The notes under the pieces are model-generated. The model was given only the letters and a program-made list of their open reading frames with translations, made no database searches and had not been told where the DNA came from. A stretch of 64,000 bases of DNA from CAYVBE01 sp964572825 (GTDB lineage: Bacteria; Planctomycetota; Brocadiia; SM23-32), in contig CAZNGS010000013.1 of assembly GCA_964572825.1 (NCBI GenBank), positions 20,518-84,517 of the forward strand, written 5' to 3'. Numbering within the stretch: the first letter of the stretch is position 1; every line of letters begins with the position of its first letter. This document shows positions 34,481 to 43,786 of the stretch, piece by piece. The position numbers and the translations under genes are program-made.

Positions 34481-35506
34481 TCAGCCACGGTCCCTGTCGT
34501 GTTCGGGTTTCGGTTCCCTCTGCATCAACTTCATGCCCGCTTTCAGCGGGTCGAGTCCGTCGAAGAGCACCGCGTGGACCGCCCCCGTGATGGGCATGTC
34601 CACGCGGTGTCGGTCGGCCAGCGCGCAGGCCGAGCGGGTCGTCCTCACCCCCTCGGCCACCTGTTCCATGTCGGCCGTTATCTGCTCCAGTGTCTCTCCC
34701 TTTGCCAGTCGCATGCCCACCGTCCTGTTGCGGCCGAATGGGCTGATGCAGGTGGTGATCAGGTCGCCCAGGCCGGTCAGGCCGGCGAAGGTCTCCCTGC
34801 GGGCGCCCATGGCCACCCCCAGTCGCGTGATCTCCGCCAGGCCCCTGGTCAGCAGGGCGCTCTTGGCGTTGTCGCCGAACCCCAGTCCGTCGCACACGCC
34901 GGCGGCGATGGCGATCACGTTCTTCAGCGCCGCGCCCAGCTCCACTCCCACAACGTCCGTGTTCGTGTAGACGCGGAAGGTAGGGGCCATGAACAACTCC
35001 TGCACCGCCCGCGCCTCCCGTTCGCGCCGCGCGGTGGCCACGACAGTGGTGGGCATCCTCCGGGCCACCTCTTCCGCGTGGCTGGGCCCGTAGAGGCCGG
35101 CCAGCCGCAGGTCGTCGCCGCAGACGTCCGCGATGACCTGGCTGCCCGTCATGAGTGTGCCCTCCTCAATGCCCTTGGCCACGTTGACTGCCAGGTGTCC
35201 GCCCTGGAGTTGAGGCGCCAGACGCTCGCACACCGCGCGCAGGTAGATGGTGGGCGTGGCGGCCACCACCACGTCGCTGTCCGGGACGCATTCCGCCATC
35301 CGGGCGCTCATGGCCACGCCCTCGGGGATCTCGACGTCGGGCAGGTAGCGGGGATTCCGCCTGGTGCGCCGCATCTGTTCCACGTATTCGGGCTTCACGC
35401 CCCAGATCGTGGGCCGATGGCCCTGGCTATGCAGCAGCAGGGCCAGTGCGGTTCCCCAACCGCCACAGCCCACGATCGCCACCTTCTGAGGGCCTGATCC
35501 CTCCAT
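34481..35506 (-). CDS. gpsA: NAD(P)-dependent glycerol-3-phosphate dehydrogenase
   Basis: A 341-residue enzyme that reduces dihydroxyacetone phosphate for phospholipid synthesis. The Rossmann motif is VAIVGCGGWGTALA (9-22). NVAKGIEEGT, the catalytic Lys in GAALKNVIAIAAG, and LTGLGDLITTCISPFGRNRTVG are intact. It heads the minus-strand run gpsA-ACT-UPF0210-UxaC-like-tmk-lipoprotein with its own promoter. Confidence 0.95.
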   Translation of the reverse strand: MEGSGPQKVAIVGCGGWGTALALLLHSQGHRPTIWGVKPEYVEQMRRTRRNPRYLPDVEIPEGVAMSARMAECVPDSDVVVAATPTIYLRAVCERLAPQLQGGHLAVNVAKGIEEGTLMTGSQVIADVCGDDLRLAGLYGPSHAEEVARRMPTTVVATARREREARAVQELFMAPTFRVYTNTDVVGVELGAALKNVIAIAAGVCDGLGFGDNAKSALLTRGLAEITRLGVAMGARRETFAGLTGLGDLITTCISPFGRNRTVGMRLAKGETLEQITADMEQVAEGVRTTRSACALADRHRVDMPITGAVHAVLFDGLDPLKAGMKLMQREPKPEHDRDRG

Positions 35507-35569
35507 GGAGCCTCGGTCCTATCGGGGGAGTGTGGGTGAGGTATCGAGTCGTTGCGCGAGCCGGACATC

Positions 35570-35597
35570 ATTATATGAGGTCGCCGCGCGAACGCAA
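35570..35597 (-). promoter_or_regulatory. Promoter of the gpsA operon
   Basis: Minus strand: -35 TTGCGT (35597-35592), 16-base spacer, perfect -10 TATAAT (35575-35570). Confidence 0.5.
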
Positions 35598-35706
35598 CCG
35601 GGGGCCGTGGGCGAGATAGACCGGGGTGCCCCCGCCCGGCTGCGTCCACGGCTTCAACCGCCGGCAGCCTTTCAGAGATAGCTCCGGCGCCTGCCCGTTT
35701 TGGGTA

Positions 35707-35728
35707 GCTGAGGCGTCCTCGCCTCGGC
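35707..35728. repeat. Intergenic palindrome GCTGAGGCG-TCCT-CGCCTCGGC
   Basis: A 9-bp stem (one G-T pair) with loop TCCT, second copy of the unit at 24307-24328. The two copies differ at a paired position yet keep pairing by G-T exchange. Confidence 0.65.
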
Positions 35729-35975
35729 TTTCGGGCATGATCCTCCGCGTCGAGCCGCGCCGGTTCGGCTCTGTGAGAGCCGGACATATCCGCCCGGGGC
35801 GCAGCGGTAGATTGTGTCCGTCTCACGACCTGCCCGGGCCGCACGCACGAACCGGGACGCCTGGCGCAGCCGCCCCAGCGGGGGTGCAAGGGATCTCAGC
35901 AGTGCCGCATCGCTGCGCCGAGAGCCAGGGACCGTAACGTCAAAAGTCAAGCTGACAGACAGATACCACAGACCA

Positions 35976-37964
35976 CTACTTATCGTCTCCGTTCCGGGCG
36001 GTTTGCGAAGGCTGGGTGTGTTTCTCGACCAGGTCGTGCAGCTTATCCAGCCAGGTTTTCTTTTCCGCCTGCACGGGCCGACGCCCTTTGTTCTCCTTAC
36101 GCCGTTGCTGCGCCACCGGCTTCAGCTCCATCTGGTCCGCCTTCCGCTGGATGAGCCAGCGCTCAAACACGCCGATGCCCATGCTGCACGCCAGGTAGAG
36201 GCACAGGCCGCTGGCGCGGCTGTAGAGGAAAACGGCGATCATGACCGGCATTATCCACTTGAATAACTTCTGCTGTTGCTGGGCCTGGCCGGAGGCACCC
36301 GTTGACATAAAGTGCTGGTTCAAGAACATGGCCCCCGCCATGATAATGGGCAGCAGGTTGAACTGATCGCCTATTATGGGCAGGGAGAAGGGCAGGTGGA
36401 ACAGGGTGTCCGGTCGGCTCAGGTCGCCCACCCACAGGAAGCCGGCGTGGCGCAGCTCAATGGCGGCACGGAGCGCGCCGAAAAGTGAGATGAACACCGG
36501 TATCTGCAGCAGCATGGGCCCGCAGCCGCTCAGAGGGGAGACGCCGTACTTTTTCCACAGCTTCATCTGTTCCTTGGCCAGCTTCTCCTTGTCGTCGGCG
36601 TGCTTGCGCTGCAGCTCGGCGATCTCCGGCTGAAGCTTTTGCATCCTGGCCATGCTCATCTGGCTTTTGCGCGTGAGCGGATGCAAAATAAGCCGCACGA
36701 CGGCCGTCAGCAGGATGATCGCCACGCCGTAGTTGGGGATCACGGCATGGAAGAATTTCAGCAGCCCTATCGCCAGCCGACTGAGGGCGGCGAAAAGACC
36801 CAGGTCGATCAACCGGGGCAGACCCACATTGTAACTCTCCAGAAGCTCCCGCTCCTTCGGGCAGGCGATGATCTGGTAGGACCTCTGCCGCTTCTGCCCC
36901 GGCTGGAGGCTGATCGGTTCGGTGTGCACCACCACGGTGGCGTTGCGGGCCAGTTCCCAACGGTTCTGCTCGCGCCGGAGGCTGGGGTTGTGGCCCCATC
37001 GTTCCCCCCGGGCGTTGATGATGTCGTCCTCGGTCACCGCCAGTGACTCCACCGCGCGGGCCCAGGAGGTGTCCTCCAGCTTCATCACGGCGGCGAAGTA
37101 ATGGTTGGTCACGCCCGCCCATACGATCTGGGTTGACTTGTTGGGGTCCGGGTCGGTCTTGCCGAGTTTGGCGGCGCGACGTGCGGCTACGTCGTATTTG
37201 TCGGGGCCTTTCTGTATGCCCACCCGGGTGCCCAGGTAGTCCGTCCTCAGGGTCTCACGCTCTATGCCGGCGGGGCCGCGCAGGACGCACGCCACCGTCA
37301 CCGGATGCCGGGATTCGTTGCGCATCTCCAGCGTCACCCCCAGGTGGTATATCTCGGGCGCGGTGACCGTTTCGCGCACGGGCGCGGCGACCGTTTTGCG
37401 CAGCGTGAGGCGGGTGCCGTGGGGGCCGTTCACGGGGGCTTCGAAAACCAGGGGCCCCGCCCGCTCCTGGACGCGGTAAACGAGCTCCGCCATCGGGATC
37501 GCGCTCTCCCAGCGCGTGCCGTCCTGTTCCCCGGAGAGGATCAGCTCCTCCACCACGTCGCTGTAATAGCCCTTCTGGAACTCGTTGAGCAGCGTCAGCC
37601 GGGGGCGCTCGTCCGTGTCGGGAAGTCGGTAGGGAGCCCTGTACTTTTCGTCCAGCAGTTGCAGACTGCGCAGACCGGCGCCGACGTTGGTCCAGTCGGT
37701 GACCAGGTGTTCGCCGGCCAGCTCCAGATGGGGTATCGGGTCCACCTCGTCCCGCGCAGGCGGTGCGGGCGGCTCCGGTTCGGCGGCCGGCGGCGGCTCC
37801 TCATCTTCCGGCGCGGCGGCGACGGCTTCCTCCCGTTCGCCGCGGGGCGGCCGGGGCGCAGGGGCCTGCCGCTGGTCGCCGAACAGGAAATAGCTCCCCA
37901 CCCACCAGAGCACGAGGAACACCGCGCAGACCAGCAGGAATTGCATGAACGTTTTCGTGTCCAT
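35976..37964 (-). CDS. yidC: Membrane protein insertase YidC
   Basis: A 662-residue inner-membrane insertase and chaperone. An N-terminal anchor is at residues 7-27. A Pro/Glu-rich linker and a large periplasmic beta domain reach to about residue 390. Then comes the conserved five-span core: LKFFHAVIPNYGVAIILLTAVVRLILHPLTRKSQMSMARMQ with its hydrophilic-groove Arg, the coiled cytoplasmic hairpin and GCGPMLLQIPVFISLFGALR. The basic C-terminal tail is ribosome-binding type. The long periplasmic domain is of the Gram-negative form. It is the last gene of the ldh-to-yidC run, 52 bases after the phosphoesterase. Confidence 0.95.
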   Translation of the reverse strand: MDTKTFMQFLLVCAVFLVLWWVGSYFLFGDQRQAPAPRPPRGEREEAVAAAPEDEEPPPAAEPEPPAPPARDEVDPIPHLELAGEHLVTDWTNVGAGLRSLQLLDEKYRAPYRLPDTDERPRLTLLNEFQKGYYSDVVEELILSGEQDGTRWESAIPMAELVYRVQERAGPLVFEAPVNGPHGTRLTLRKTVAAPVRETVTAPEIYHLGVTLEMRNESRHPVTVACVLRGPAGIERETLRTDYLGTRVGIQKGPDKYDVAARRAAKLGKTDPDPNKSTQIVWAGVTNHYFAAVMKLEDTSWARAVESLAVTEDDIINARGERWGHNPSLRREQNRWELARNATVVVHTEPISLQPGQKRQRSYQIIACPKERELLESYNVGLPRLIDLGLFAALSRLAIGLLKFFHAVIPNYGVAIILLTAVVRLILHPLTRKSQMSMARMQKLQPEIAELQRKHADDKEKLAKEQMKLWKKYGVSPLSGCGPMLLQIPVFISLFGALRAAIELRHAGFLWVGDLSRPDTLFHLPFSLPIIGDQFNLLPIIMAGAMFLNQHFMSTGASGQAQQQQKLFKWIMPVMIAVFLYSRASGLCLYLACSMGIGVFERWLIQRKADQMELKPVAQQRRKENKGRRPVQAEKKTWLDKLHDLVEKHTQPSQTARNGDDK

Positions 37965-38016
37965 CGATATAAATCAAGCAAAAGGAAGGGCAAGGTAATG
38001 CCGCACGGCCCCGCGC

Positions 38017-38769
38017 CTATCGACCCTCCAGGAGGCGATCGGCAAGGAAAGCATCCAGCTCCGGCACCGCACGGATCTTCTCGGCCGTGGCCCCCACGTC
38101 GTAGCGCACCTTGCGAAAGGTCACCCGCTGCCCGTCGAAAAGCACGTAGCAGGAACGACCGTCCCCGTCGCGCGCCTGGCCCACGCTGCCCACGTTCACC
38201 AGCGTCTTGTCCTTGACCAGCCGATAGCGGTGATTAACCTCGCGGGGAGACAGATACACCATATCCGGAGTCCAGACGCCGGGCATGTGCGAATGGCCAC
38301 AGAAACACACGCGCTCGATGCGGTTGAAGATGTCTCGCAGCTTGTTGGGCCGCTCAATGTCGCGGGGATAGAGGTATTCGGTTATGGGCTCCCTCGGGGT
38401 TCCGTGCACGAAAAGGGCACCTCTTTCGGTATGGGTTTCGGGCAGGCCGCCCATGAAGTTCCAGCGGCGCAGGTTGGCCTCCCTGTCCTCCCCGAGGGGA
38501 TTGAGCTGCGCGCGGGTCCAGGCCAGCGAGGTTTTCGCGCGCTTGTTGAAATCCGCCCCGTCGAACTCGGACATCAGTGCCTGCTCGTGATTGCCCCGCA
38601 GGGTCACGTCAAACTCCATGGCGAGATCAATGCACTCCCGCGGATTCGGTCCATAGCCGATCACGTCTCCCAGACAAATGATGCGCGAGGCGCCCTGCTG
38701 CTCAATGTCCTCCAGCACGGCCCGCAGTGCTTCCAGGTTGGCGTGGATATCTGAGATTATGGCGTTCAC
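38017..38769 (-). CDS. Metallophosphoesterase (YfcE/ApaH-like)
   Basis: A 250-residue calcineurin-like phosphoesterase. Metal motifs are D7-x-H9 in ISDIHANLEAL, GDVIGYGP (D35), GNHE (N60-H61), GHSHMPGV and the closing NVGSVGQARDGD block. The start is GTG at 38769, overlapping the Trm112 stop as GTGA; a longer frame runs back through the Trm112 gene. The substrate may be a dinucleotide or phosphodiester; the subgroup is often annotated as a diadenosine tetraphosphatase-like or YfcE-like enzyme. Confidence 0.85.
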   Translation of the reverse strand: MNAIISDIHANLEALRAVLEDIEQQGASRIICLGDVIGYGPNPRECIDLAMEFDVTLRGNHEQALMSEFDGADFNKRAKTSLAWTRAQLNPLGEDREANLRRWNFMGGLPETHTERGALFVHGTPREPITEYLYPRDIERPNKLRDIFNRIERVCFCGHSHMPGVWTPDMVYLSPREVNHRYRLVKDKTLVNVGSVGQARDGDGRSCYVLFDGQRVTFRKVRYDVGATAEKIRAVPELDAFLADRLLEGR

Positions 38770-38993
38770 TGGCGGGCGTTCTCTTGCGGGACTTCGGCCG
38801 GAGGTATGGCTTCCTCCAGAAGCATCACAGGTATGCCGTCGCGGACGGGATAGCCTCGGCCGCATCCCCTGCATACGAGCAGATCGTCCCGTGCATCCAC
38901 CTTCTCGTGGCAGGCAGGACAGACCAGGATCGACAACAACCTCTCGTCCGGGCCGCTGTCCTCCGAGCCTTGGTGTGATTCTCGATCAGCCAT
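38766..38993 (-). CDS. Trm112-family zinc protein
   Basis: A 75-residue protein with a zinc ribbon from C25-x-x-C28 (VCPACHEK) and C41-x-x-C44 (VCRGCGRG), followed by YPVRDGIPVML, the Trm112/YcaR signature. Eukaryotic Trm112 activates methyltransferases; the bacterial role is unclear. It overlaps the phosphoesterase by four bases. Confidence 0.9.
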   Translation of the reverse strand: MADRESHQGSEDSGPDERLLSILVCPACHEKVDARDDLLVCRGCGRGYPVRDGIPVMLLEEAIPPAEVPQENARQ

Positions 38994-39032
38994 TTGTCAG
39001 TCCAACAATGCTAACAGAAAGGTGCCAGACCT

Positions 39033-39815
39033 TCAAACGCGCGGTTGTTCGGCGGGGTCCTCCTGGCGGAGCCTGATGCGGATGCTCCGGGCCCTGGAGT
39101 CCGCCTGCTCCAGATGGATTCTCCCCCGGCGGACCAGTTCCAGTAGAGCCAGGAAGATGCCGACGATCCGCTCTCGCGTGCTCTCGTCCCTGAACAGGTC
39201 GAGGAAGCCCAGCTCTCCGCCCCGGGCGCGCAACTGCCGCACGACCTCGGCCACGTAGGTACTGACGGGGAGGTCGCTTCGGATGACCCTCGGTGAGCTC
39301 TTGAGCCGAGTCTGCTGGACGACCTCTGCGAATGCCGCCATCAGGTCCCAGACCTGCAGCTCCTCCAGCAGCGCGTCCGGGCCGGGCTCCTCGCTTTCGG
39401 CGGTGGGCGGACGCGGCCGTGCGAATCTGACCATCCGCGCGCGGGCCCGTTCCTCCAGGTCTTCGGCGGCCTCCTTAAACTCCTTGTACTGCAGCAGCCG
39501 CCGCACCAGCTCCACCCCGGGGTCCTCCTCGTCCTCGCCGTCCGCCTCCGCCGGAGGCAGGAGGGTGCGGCTTTTGATTTCCATCAACGTGGCCGCCACA
39601 ACCAGGAAGTCGGCCGCCACGTTCACGTCGAAGAACTCCATGGCCCGGATCGCGCCCAGATACCGGTCCGTTATGTGCGACACCCGCACCTCGAAGATGT
39701 CCACCTCCTCCTGCTTGATCAGGTGCAGCAGCAGGTCGAGAGGCCCGCTGAAGACGTCCAATTCCGCACGGAATTGTTCCAGCGAAACACTTTGGTCTGG
39801 TTGAACCTCTTCCAT
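39033..39815 (-). CDS. scpA: Segregation and condensation protein A
   Basis: A 260-residue kleisin that binds SMC and ScpB for chromosome condensation. The N-terminal domain has the signature FSGPLDLLLHLIKQEEVDIFEVRVSHITDRYL. An acidic linker follows, and the C-terminal winged-helix region, FLDLFRDESTRERIVGIFLALLELVRRGRIHLEQ, matches the family. No scpB is in the window. It sits between the M50 protease and Trm112 genes. Confidence 0.92.
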   Translation of the reverse strand: MEEVQPDQSVSLEQFRAELDVFSGPLDLLLHLIKQEEVDIFEVRVSHITDRYLGAIRAMEFFDVNVAADFLVVAATLMEIKSRTLLPPAEADGEDEEDPGVELVRRLLQYKEFKEAAEDLEERARARMVRFARPRPPTAESEEPGPDALLEELQVWDLMAAFAEVVQQTRLKSSPRVIRSDLPVSTYVAEVVRQLRARGGELGFLDLFRDESTRERIVGIFLALLELVRRGRIHLEQADSRARSIRIRLRQEDPAEQPRV

Positions 39816-39836
39816 GTGTGCCCGGTATTGGAGGAT

Positions 39837-40511
39837 TCAGCGGAGATTGAAAGCGCGGCCGATGATACTCCACAGGGGAGTGCCGGCTATAAAAGCGGCC
39901 AGCCGCCACCCCGGCAGAAGCAGGTAACCCAAGACGTCCACCCCCACCAGGTGGGGCAGGAATATGAGCCCCAGCAGCACGGCCATCCCGTAGCGCTGGT
40001 TGAACCCGTGGTAGCGGACCTGGGCCTCGTAGGGCAGGTGGTAGCGCAGTATCTCGTGGCCGTCCAGCACACCCAGCGGGATGAGGTTGAAGATGGCCAG
40101 CGAGAAGTTTATCAGCGCGCACAGCGCCAGGAAGCCCACCAGCGGGTTGCCGTCCGCGATCCCGGCAGGCCCGAACGTCAGCACGGCACGCAGGATCAGG
40201 CTCCAGGCGATTCCCTGCGTGACGTTGGAGATGGGGCCACAGGCGGTCGAGATCATGAAGTGCCGGGCAGGATCGCGCATGTTGTAGGGGTTGACCTCCA
40301 CCGGCTTCGCCCAGCCGATGGGGCCGAACAGAATCATCAGCGTCCCGATCGGGTCCAGGTGCGGCAGCGGGTTCAGCGTCACGCGCCCCTGCATCTTGGG
40401 CGTGGGATCGCCGAACCTGTAAGCGCTGTAGGCGTGGGCGAACTCGTGCACCACCAGCGCCGGCAGGAGCGCCAGGAACTTCACAACAATGAACACCGGG
40501 TCAAAAGACAT
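39837..40511 (-). CDS. Site-2-protease-like (M50) membrane metalloprotease
   Basis: A 224-residue polytopic zinc protease. The HEXXH motif is HEFAH (H22-E23-H26) in ALVVHEFAHAYSAYRFGD. The second metal site is in IPLGVLDGHEILRYH, the LDG motif. No PDZ domain is present, the small YwhC/YdiL-like form often found beside scpA. The start at 40511 avoids overlapping gmhA; a longer frame reaches 40544. Confidence 0.88.
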   Translation of the reverse strand: MSFDPVFIVVKFLALLPALVVHEFAHAYSAYRFGDPTPKMQGRVTLNPLPHLDPIGTLMILFGPIGWAKPVEVNPYNMRDPARHFMISTACGPISNVTQGIAWSLILRAVLTFGPAGIADGNPLVGFLALCALINFSLAIFNLIPLGVLDGHEILRYHLPYEAQVRYHGFNQRYGMAVLLGLIFLPHLVGVDVLGYLLLPGWRLAAFIAGTPLWSIIGRAFNLR

Positions 40512-40527
40512 GCGTGTCTCGCAATCC

Positions 40528-41103
40528 TCAGCCGCCCGAACCAAACATCTCCTCTTCGATGAGCCGACACAGGATGTGGATGATCGTCCCGTGCGCCTCC
40601 TGGATGCGCGGCGTCTCGTGGGCGGGCACCACCGCGCACAGGTCGCAGAGCTCTGCCAGCCCTCCGCCGTCCCCGCCCGTCAGCCCGATCGTGAGGGCGC
40701 CGCGGCGTCGGGCCTGTTCGATGCCCGCCAGGACGTTGGGGGAGTTGCCGCTCGTCGATATGCCGATGACCGCGTCGCCGTCGCGCACGTGCGCCGCCAC
40801 CTGCCTGGCGAACACCTGGTCCACCCCGTAGTCGTTGGCCACGGCGGTGAGGATGCTCGTGTCCGTGGACAGCGCGTGGCAGGGCAGCGCGTCCCGCTCC
40901 ATCAGGAACCTGCCCACCAGCTCGCCGGCCAGGTGCTGGGCGTCGGCCGCGCTGCCTCCGTTTCCCATCACGTAGATCGTGCCGCCGTCCTTGAGGATGC
41001 CGGCCATACGATCGCCCATCTCCTCCAGCAGGCCCGCCTGCTCCAGCAGCTTCTCATGCACGCGGATGGTCTGCCGGAGTATTCTCTCAATCTCTGTCGC
41101 CAT
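40528..41103 (-). CDS. gmhA: Phosphoheptose isomerase
   Basis: A 191-residue SIS-domain enzyme converting sedoheptulose 7-phosphate to glycero-manno-heptose 7-phosphate, the first step of LPS heptose synthesis. The motifs MGNGGSAADAQHLAGELVGRF and ISTSGNSPNVLAGI are intact, as is the Glu/His-bearing C-terminal helix QEAHGTIIHILCRLIEE. Its start overlaps the upstream hldE stop by 17 bases. Confidence 0.92.
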   Translation of the reverse strand: MATEIERILRQTIRVHEKLLEQAGLLEEMGDRMAGILKDGGTIYVMGNGGSAADAQHLAGELVGRFLMERDALPCHALSTDTSILTAVANDYGVDQVFARQVAAHVRDGDAVIGISTSGNSPNVLAGIEQARRRGALTIGLTGGDGGGLAELCDLCAVVPAHETPRIQEAHGTIIHILCRLIEEEMFGSGG

Positions 41104-42583
41104 GGTTCTCCGCGATCCTGGTGATTAACTGGGTTGTGCTGAACCCCTCCGCGACGGGTGCCAGTTCCACCTGGCCTCCGTAAGACTCCACGAATTCCCC
41201 ACCCACCACCTGATCCCTGGTGTAATCGCCCCCCTTCACCAGCACGTCCGGCCGCACCTGCCGTATCAGGGGCAGGACGCTCTCCTCTTCGAAAAGCACC
41301 ACGTAGTCGACATCGGTCAGGGACGCGACGATGTGCGCGCGGACCTGTTCGTTGTTTATGGGCCGAGTGGGTCCCTTCAGCGCGCGGGTGGAGGCGTCGG
41401 TGTTGAGCCCAACGATGAGCACGTCCCCCTGCCGGCTGGCGTGCCGCAACAGTTGCACGTGCCCCAGGTGCAGCAGGTCGAAACAGCCGTTGGTGAACGC
41501 GATGGTCCGGCCCGCCTGGCGCAGGTCCGTCACCAGCTTTTCGATTCTGTCGCGTGGCACCAGCTTGCGCGCCAGGGGGTCGGTCTCCTTGCGGACCTCG
41601 TCGATGAGTTCGCGGCGGCTGATGGTCGTCACTCCTCGGTGGCTCACCTCGATTCCGCCGCCGAAGTTGGCGAGTTCGGCGGCCCGGGCCAGGGACGCCC
41701 CGCCCGCCAGGGCCAGCGCGAAGACCGCTGCCACCATGTCGCCCGCCCCGGTCACGTCCGCCACCTCGCGCGCCCTGGTGCTTATGTGCCGGCACTCCCC
41801 GTCGGCGGCGGCAAAGTAGAGGCCCTCCCTGTCCAGCTTGATGAGGACAAGCTGAAGGGACAACTGCTCCAGCAACCTGCGGGCGGCACGGCGATAGTCC
41901 TGCTCGCCGCGCAGCTCCAGCCCCGTGGCCATCTCCGCCTCGAAACGGTTGGGCAGCAGCGCGGTGGCCCCCGCGTAACGCTCGTAGCTCTCGGCCCTTT
42001 CCGGGTCCACCACCACGGGCTTGCCCGCCTGGTGAGCCGCTTCGATCAGGTCGCCCATCACGGCATCGTCGAACAGGCCTTTGCCCATGTCCTGGATGAC
42101 AAGCAACTCGGCCCGGCCGAGGCGCTCCCGGGTCGCCTGCCGCACGGCAGCGGCTTCCTGGGGCGTGGGTGGGTCGGTGATCTCCTCATCCACCCTCAGC
42201 ATCTGCTGCATGGCCCGGCCGGCGGACTGCACGTAGCCCAGCAGGCGCGTCTTGGCGATCGTGGGACGGCGCGGCGACTCGATCAGGCCGCTGACGTCCA
42301 TGCCGGCCTCCCCCAGGAGCCGGCGCAGGGCGTGTGCCGCGGGATCGCGGCCCACGGTGCCCACCGGAAGCACCCGGGCGCCGAGCCCGGCCAGCATGGC
42401 CGCGACGCTGGCGGCGCCGCCAGGCCGGTTCTCCCTCTCCGCCACGTGCAGCACCGGAATGGGCCCCTCCGGCGAAACGCGCGAGACTTCCCCCCACACA
42501 TAGGTGTCCAGGATCAGATCGCCGACGACACATATCGGGGGACGCCCCAGCGTTTCGAGCGTCTCGACCAGGGGCTGTGACAT
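41087..42583 (-). CDS. hldE: Bifunctional heptose 7-P kinase / heptose 1-P adenylyltransferase
   Basis: A 498-residue fusion of two LPS-heptose enzymes. The N-terminal ribokinase-like domain (1-335) ends in the catalytic DVTGAGDMVAAVF (GAGD at 279-282). The C-terminal cytidylyltransferase-fold domain has TNGCFDLLHLGHVQLL with H-L-G-H at 372-375. The start at 42583 follows AAGGAG. With gmhA here and gmhB at 58.7 kb, the window encodes the full route to ADP-heptose except the HldD epimerase. Confidence 0.95.
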   Translation of the reverse strand: MSQPLVETLETLGRPPICVVGDLILDTYVWGEVSRVSPEGPIPVLHVAERENRPGGAASVAAMLAGLGARVLPVGTVGRDPAAHALRRLLGEAGMDVSGLIESPRRPTIAKTRLLGYVQSAGRAMQQMLRVDEEITDPPTPQEAAAVRQATRERLGRAELLVIQDMGKGLFDDAVMGDLIEAAHQAGKPVVVDPERAESYERYAGATALLPNRFEAEMATGLELRGEQDYRRAARRLLEQLSLQLVLIKLDREGLYFAAADGECRHISTRAREVADVTGAGDMVAAVFALALAGGASLARAAELANFGGGIEVSHRGVTTISRRELIDEVRKETDPLARKLVPRDRIEKLVTDLRQAGRTIAFTNGCFDLLHLGHVQLLRHASRQGDVLIVGLNTDASTRALKGPTRPINNEQVRAHIVASLTDVDYVVLFEEESVLPLIRQVRPDVLVKGGDYTRDQVVGGEFVESYGGQVELAPVAEGFSTTQLITRIAENHGDRD

Positions 42584-42604
42584 GACGGCTCCTTGCAATG
42601 GCAG

Positions 42605-43561
42605 TCAGTCCGGCAGGGAGTCCTGAATCCGGCGCAGAGCGCTGGCGCTTTCCTCCAGCGCCGCCATTTCCCGGTCGGCCAGCTCCACCTTGAGCTGCTT
42701 CAAGATTCCTTCCCCGTTCAGGATGCAGGGAATGCTGAGGCACACGTCATCTATCCGCCCGTAACCGTTGACCAGTGACGAAACGGTGAGGACGCTGTTC
42801 TCGTCGCGCAGGATGGCGCCCACGATGCGCAGGAGGGCCTGGCTGATACCGTAACAGGTGGCTCCCTTCGCCTCGATGACGTGATACGCCGACTGCCGCA
42901 CCCGCTCGACAATGTCTTTCCGGTGCGCGCCGTGCTGGCAGCGGTCACACCCGAGACAGTACCGTTCAATGGGCACTCCGGCCAGATGGGTCATACTCCA
43001 TGCGGCCACCTCGGTGTCGCCGTGCTCTCCCAGGATGTATGCGTGGACGTTGCGCGGGTCCACGCCACAGTGCTCGCTGAGCAGATAGCGGAACCGCGCG
43101 CTGTCCAGCACCGTTCCCGAGCCCAGAACCTGCGTGGGAGGCAGCCCGGAGTGCCTTACCGCGTCGTAGGTGAGAACGTCCACCGGATTGGTGACCATCA
43201 CGATGATCGCCTCGCGCGTGTGGGCGGTGACCTGGTCGAGGATGGAACGGCAGATCTGCGCGTTGCGTCCGGTCAGGTCCAGCCGAGATTCTCCCGGCTT
43301 CTGGGCGGCGCCCGCCGTTATCACCACCACCCTGGCCCCGGCGCAATCCTCGTAGTCCCCCACCTCAATATCCACAGGAGGCGCGAAAAAGAGGCCGTGG
43401 TTCAGGTCCATCACCTCGCCCTGTGCCCGCTGCCGGTCCTTGTCGATGAGAATGATCTCCTGCGCCAGACCGCTGTTAACCAGCGTGTAGGCGAAGGTAG
43501 AGCCCACCGAGCCTGCTCCCACGATCACGACGCGCGCTGTCGGGTCCTTCCGGGCCATCAT
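42605..43561 (-). CDS. ldh: L-lactate dehydrogenase
   Basis: A 318-residue NAD-dependent enzyme interconverting pyruvate and L-lactate. The Rossmann motif is VGAGSVGS (14-21). The substrate loop AAQKPGESRLDL has Gln87, which marks lactate rather than malate dehydrogenase, with Arg93. The catalytic Asp153 and His180 (ILGEHGDTEVA) are present. AGGGAGGG lies six bases upstream of tandem ATGs at 43561 and 43558. It heads the long minus-strand run to yidC. Confidence 0.93.
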   Translation of the reverse strand: MMARKDPTARVVIVGAGSVGSTFAYTLVNSGLAQEIILIDKDRQRAQGEVMDLNHGLFFAPPVDIEVGDYEDCAGARVVVITAGAAQKPGESRLDLTGRNAQICRSILDQVTAHTREAIIVMVTNPVDVLTYDAVRHSGLPPTQVLGSGTVLDSARFRYLLSEHCGVDPRNVHAYILGEHGDTEVAAWSMTHLAGVPIERYCLGCDRCQHGAHRKDIVERVRQSAYHVIEAKGATCYGISQALLRIVGAILRDENSVLTVSSLVNGYGRIDDVCLSIPCILNGEGILKQLKVELADREMAALEESASALRRIQDSLPD

Positions 43562-43581
43562 TGTTTCCCTCCCTGCATCAG

Positions 43582-43611
43582 ATATTAGGGCAACGGCGTG
43601 GTCCGTGTCAA
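43582..43611 (-). promoter_or_regulatory. Promoter of the ldh-to-yidC run
   Basis: Minus strand: perfect -35 TTGACA (43611-43606), 18-base spacer, weak -10 TAATAT (43587-43582). The start is very close to the ldh ATG, with only a short leader. Confidence 0.5.
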
Positions 43612-43680
43612 CGTGTCGGACTCCCTCAGTGCTTCCACAGGCTGCACACGTCTCAGGCGGGGCGCCGGTGGATGTGTGGC

Positions 43681-43698
43681 GCAGCCGCCCCCGGCTGC
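43681..43698. repeat. Intergenic palindrome GCAGCCG-CCCC-CGGCTGC
   Basis: A perfect 7-bp stem with a 4-base loop. The left half and its flank (GGCGCAGCCGCCC) recur near 35862. Confidence 0.55.
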
Positions 43699-43766
43699 GG
43701 CCGTTCGTCTCAGGCAGGGGCCTGGCTTACCGGGCGGGATGTTACTTGGCTGATGGATGAGACCTC

Positions 43767-43786
43767 GCGCGGCGAGGGCGCCGCGC
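43767..43786. repeat. Intergenic palindrome GCGCGGC-N6-GCCGCGC
   Basis: A perfect 7-bp stem around the loop GAGGGC, the same plan as the GGACGCG units although the stem sequence differs. Confidence 0.6.

Larger units (their letters stand above)
35507..35975. other. Intergenic region between yidC and gpsA
   Basis: These 469 bases contain the gpsA promoter and a palindromic repeat (35707-35728) with flanking repeat-like sequence, including TGGCGCAGCCGCCCC near 35862, also seen near 43678. No coding frame is convincing. Confidence 0.6.
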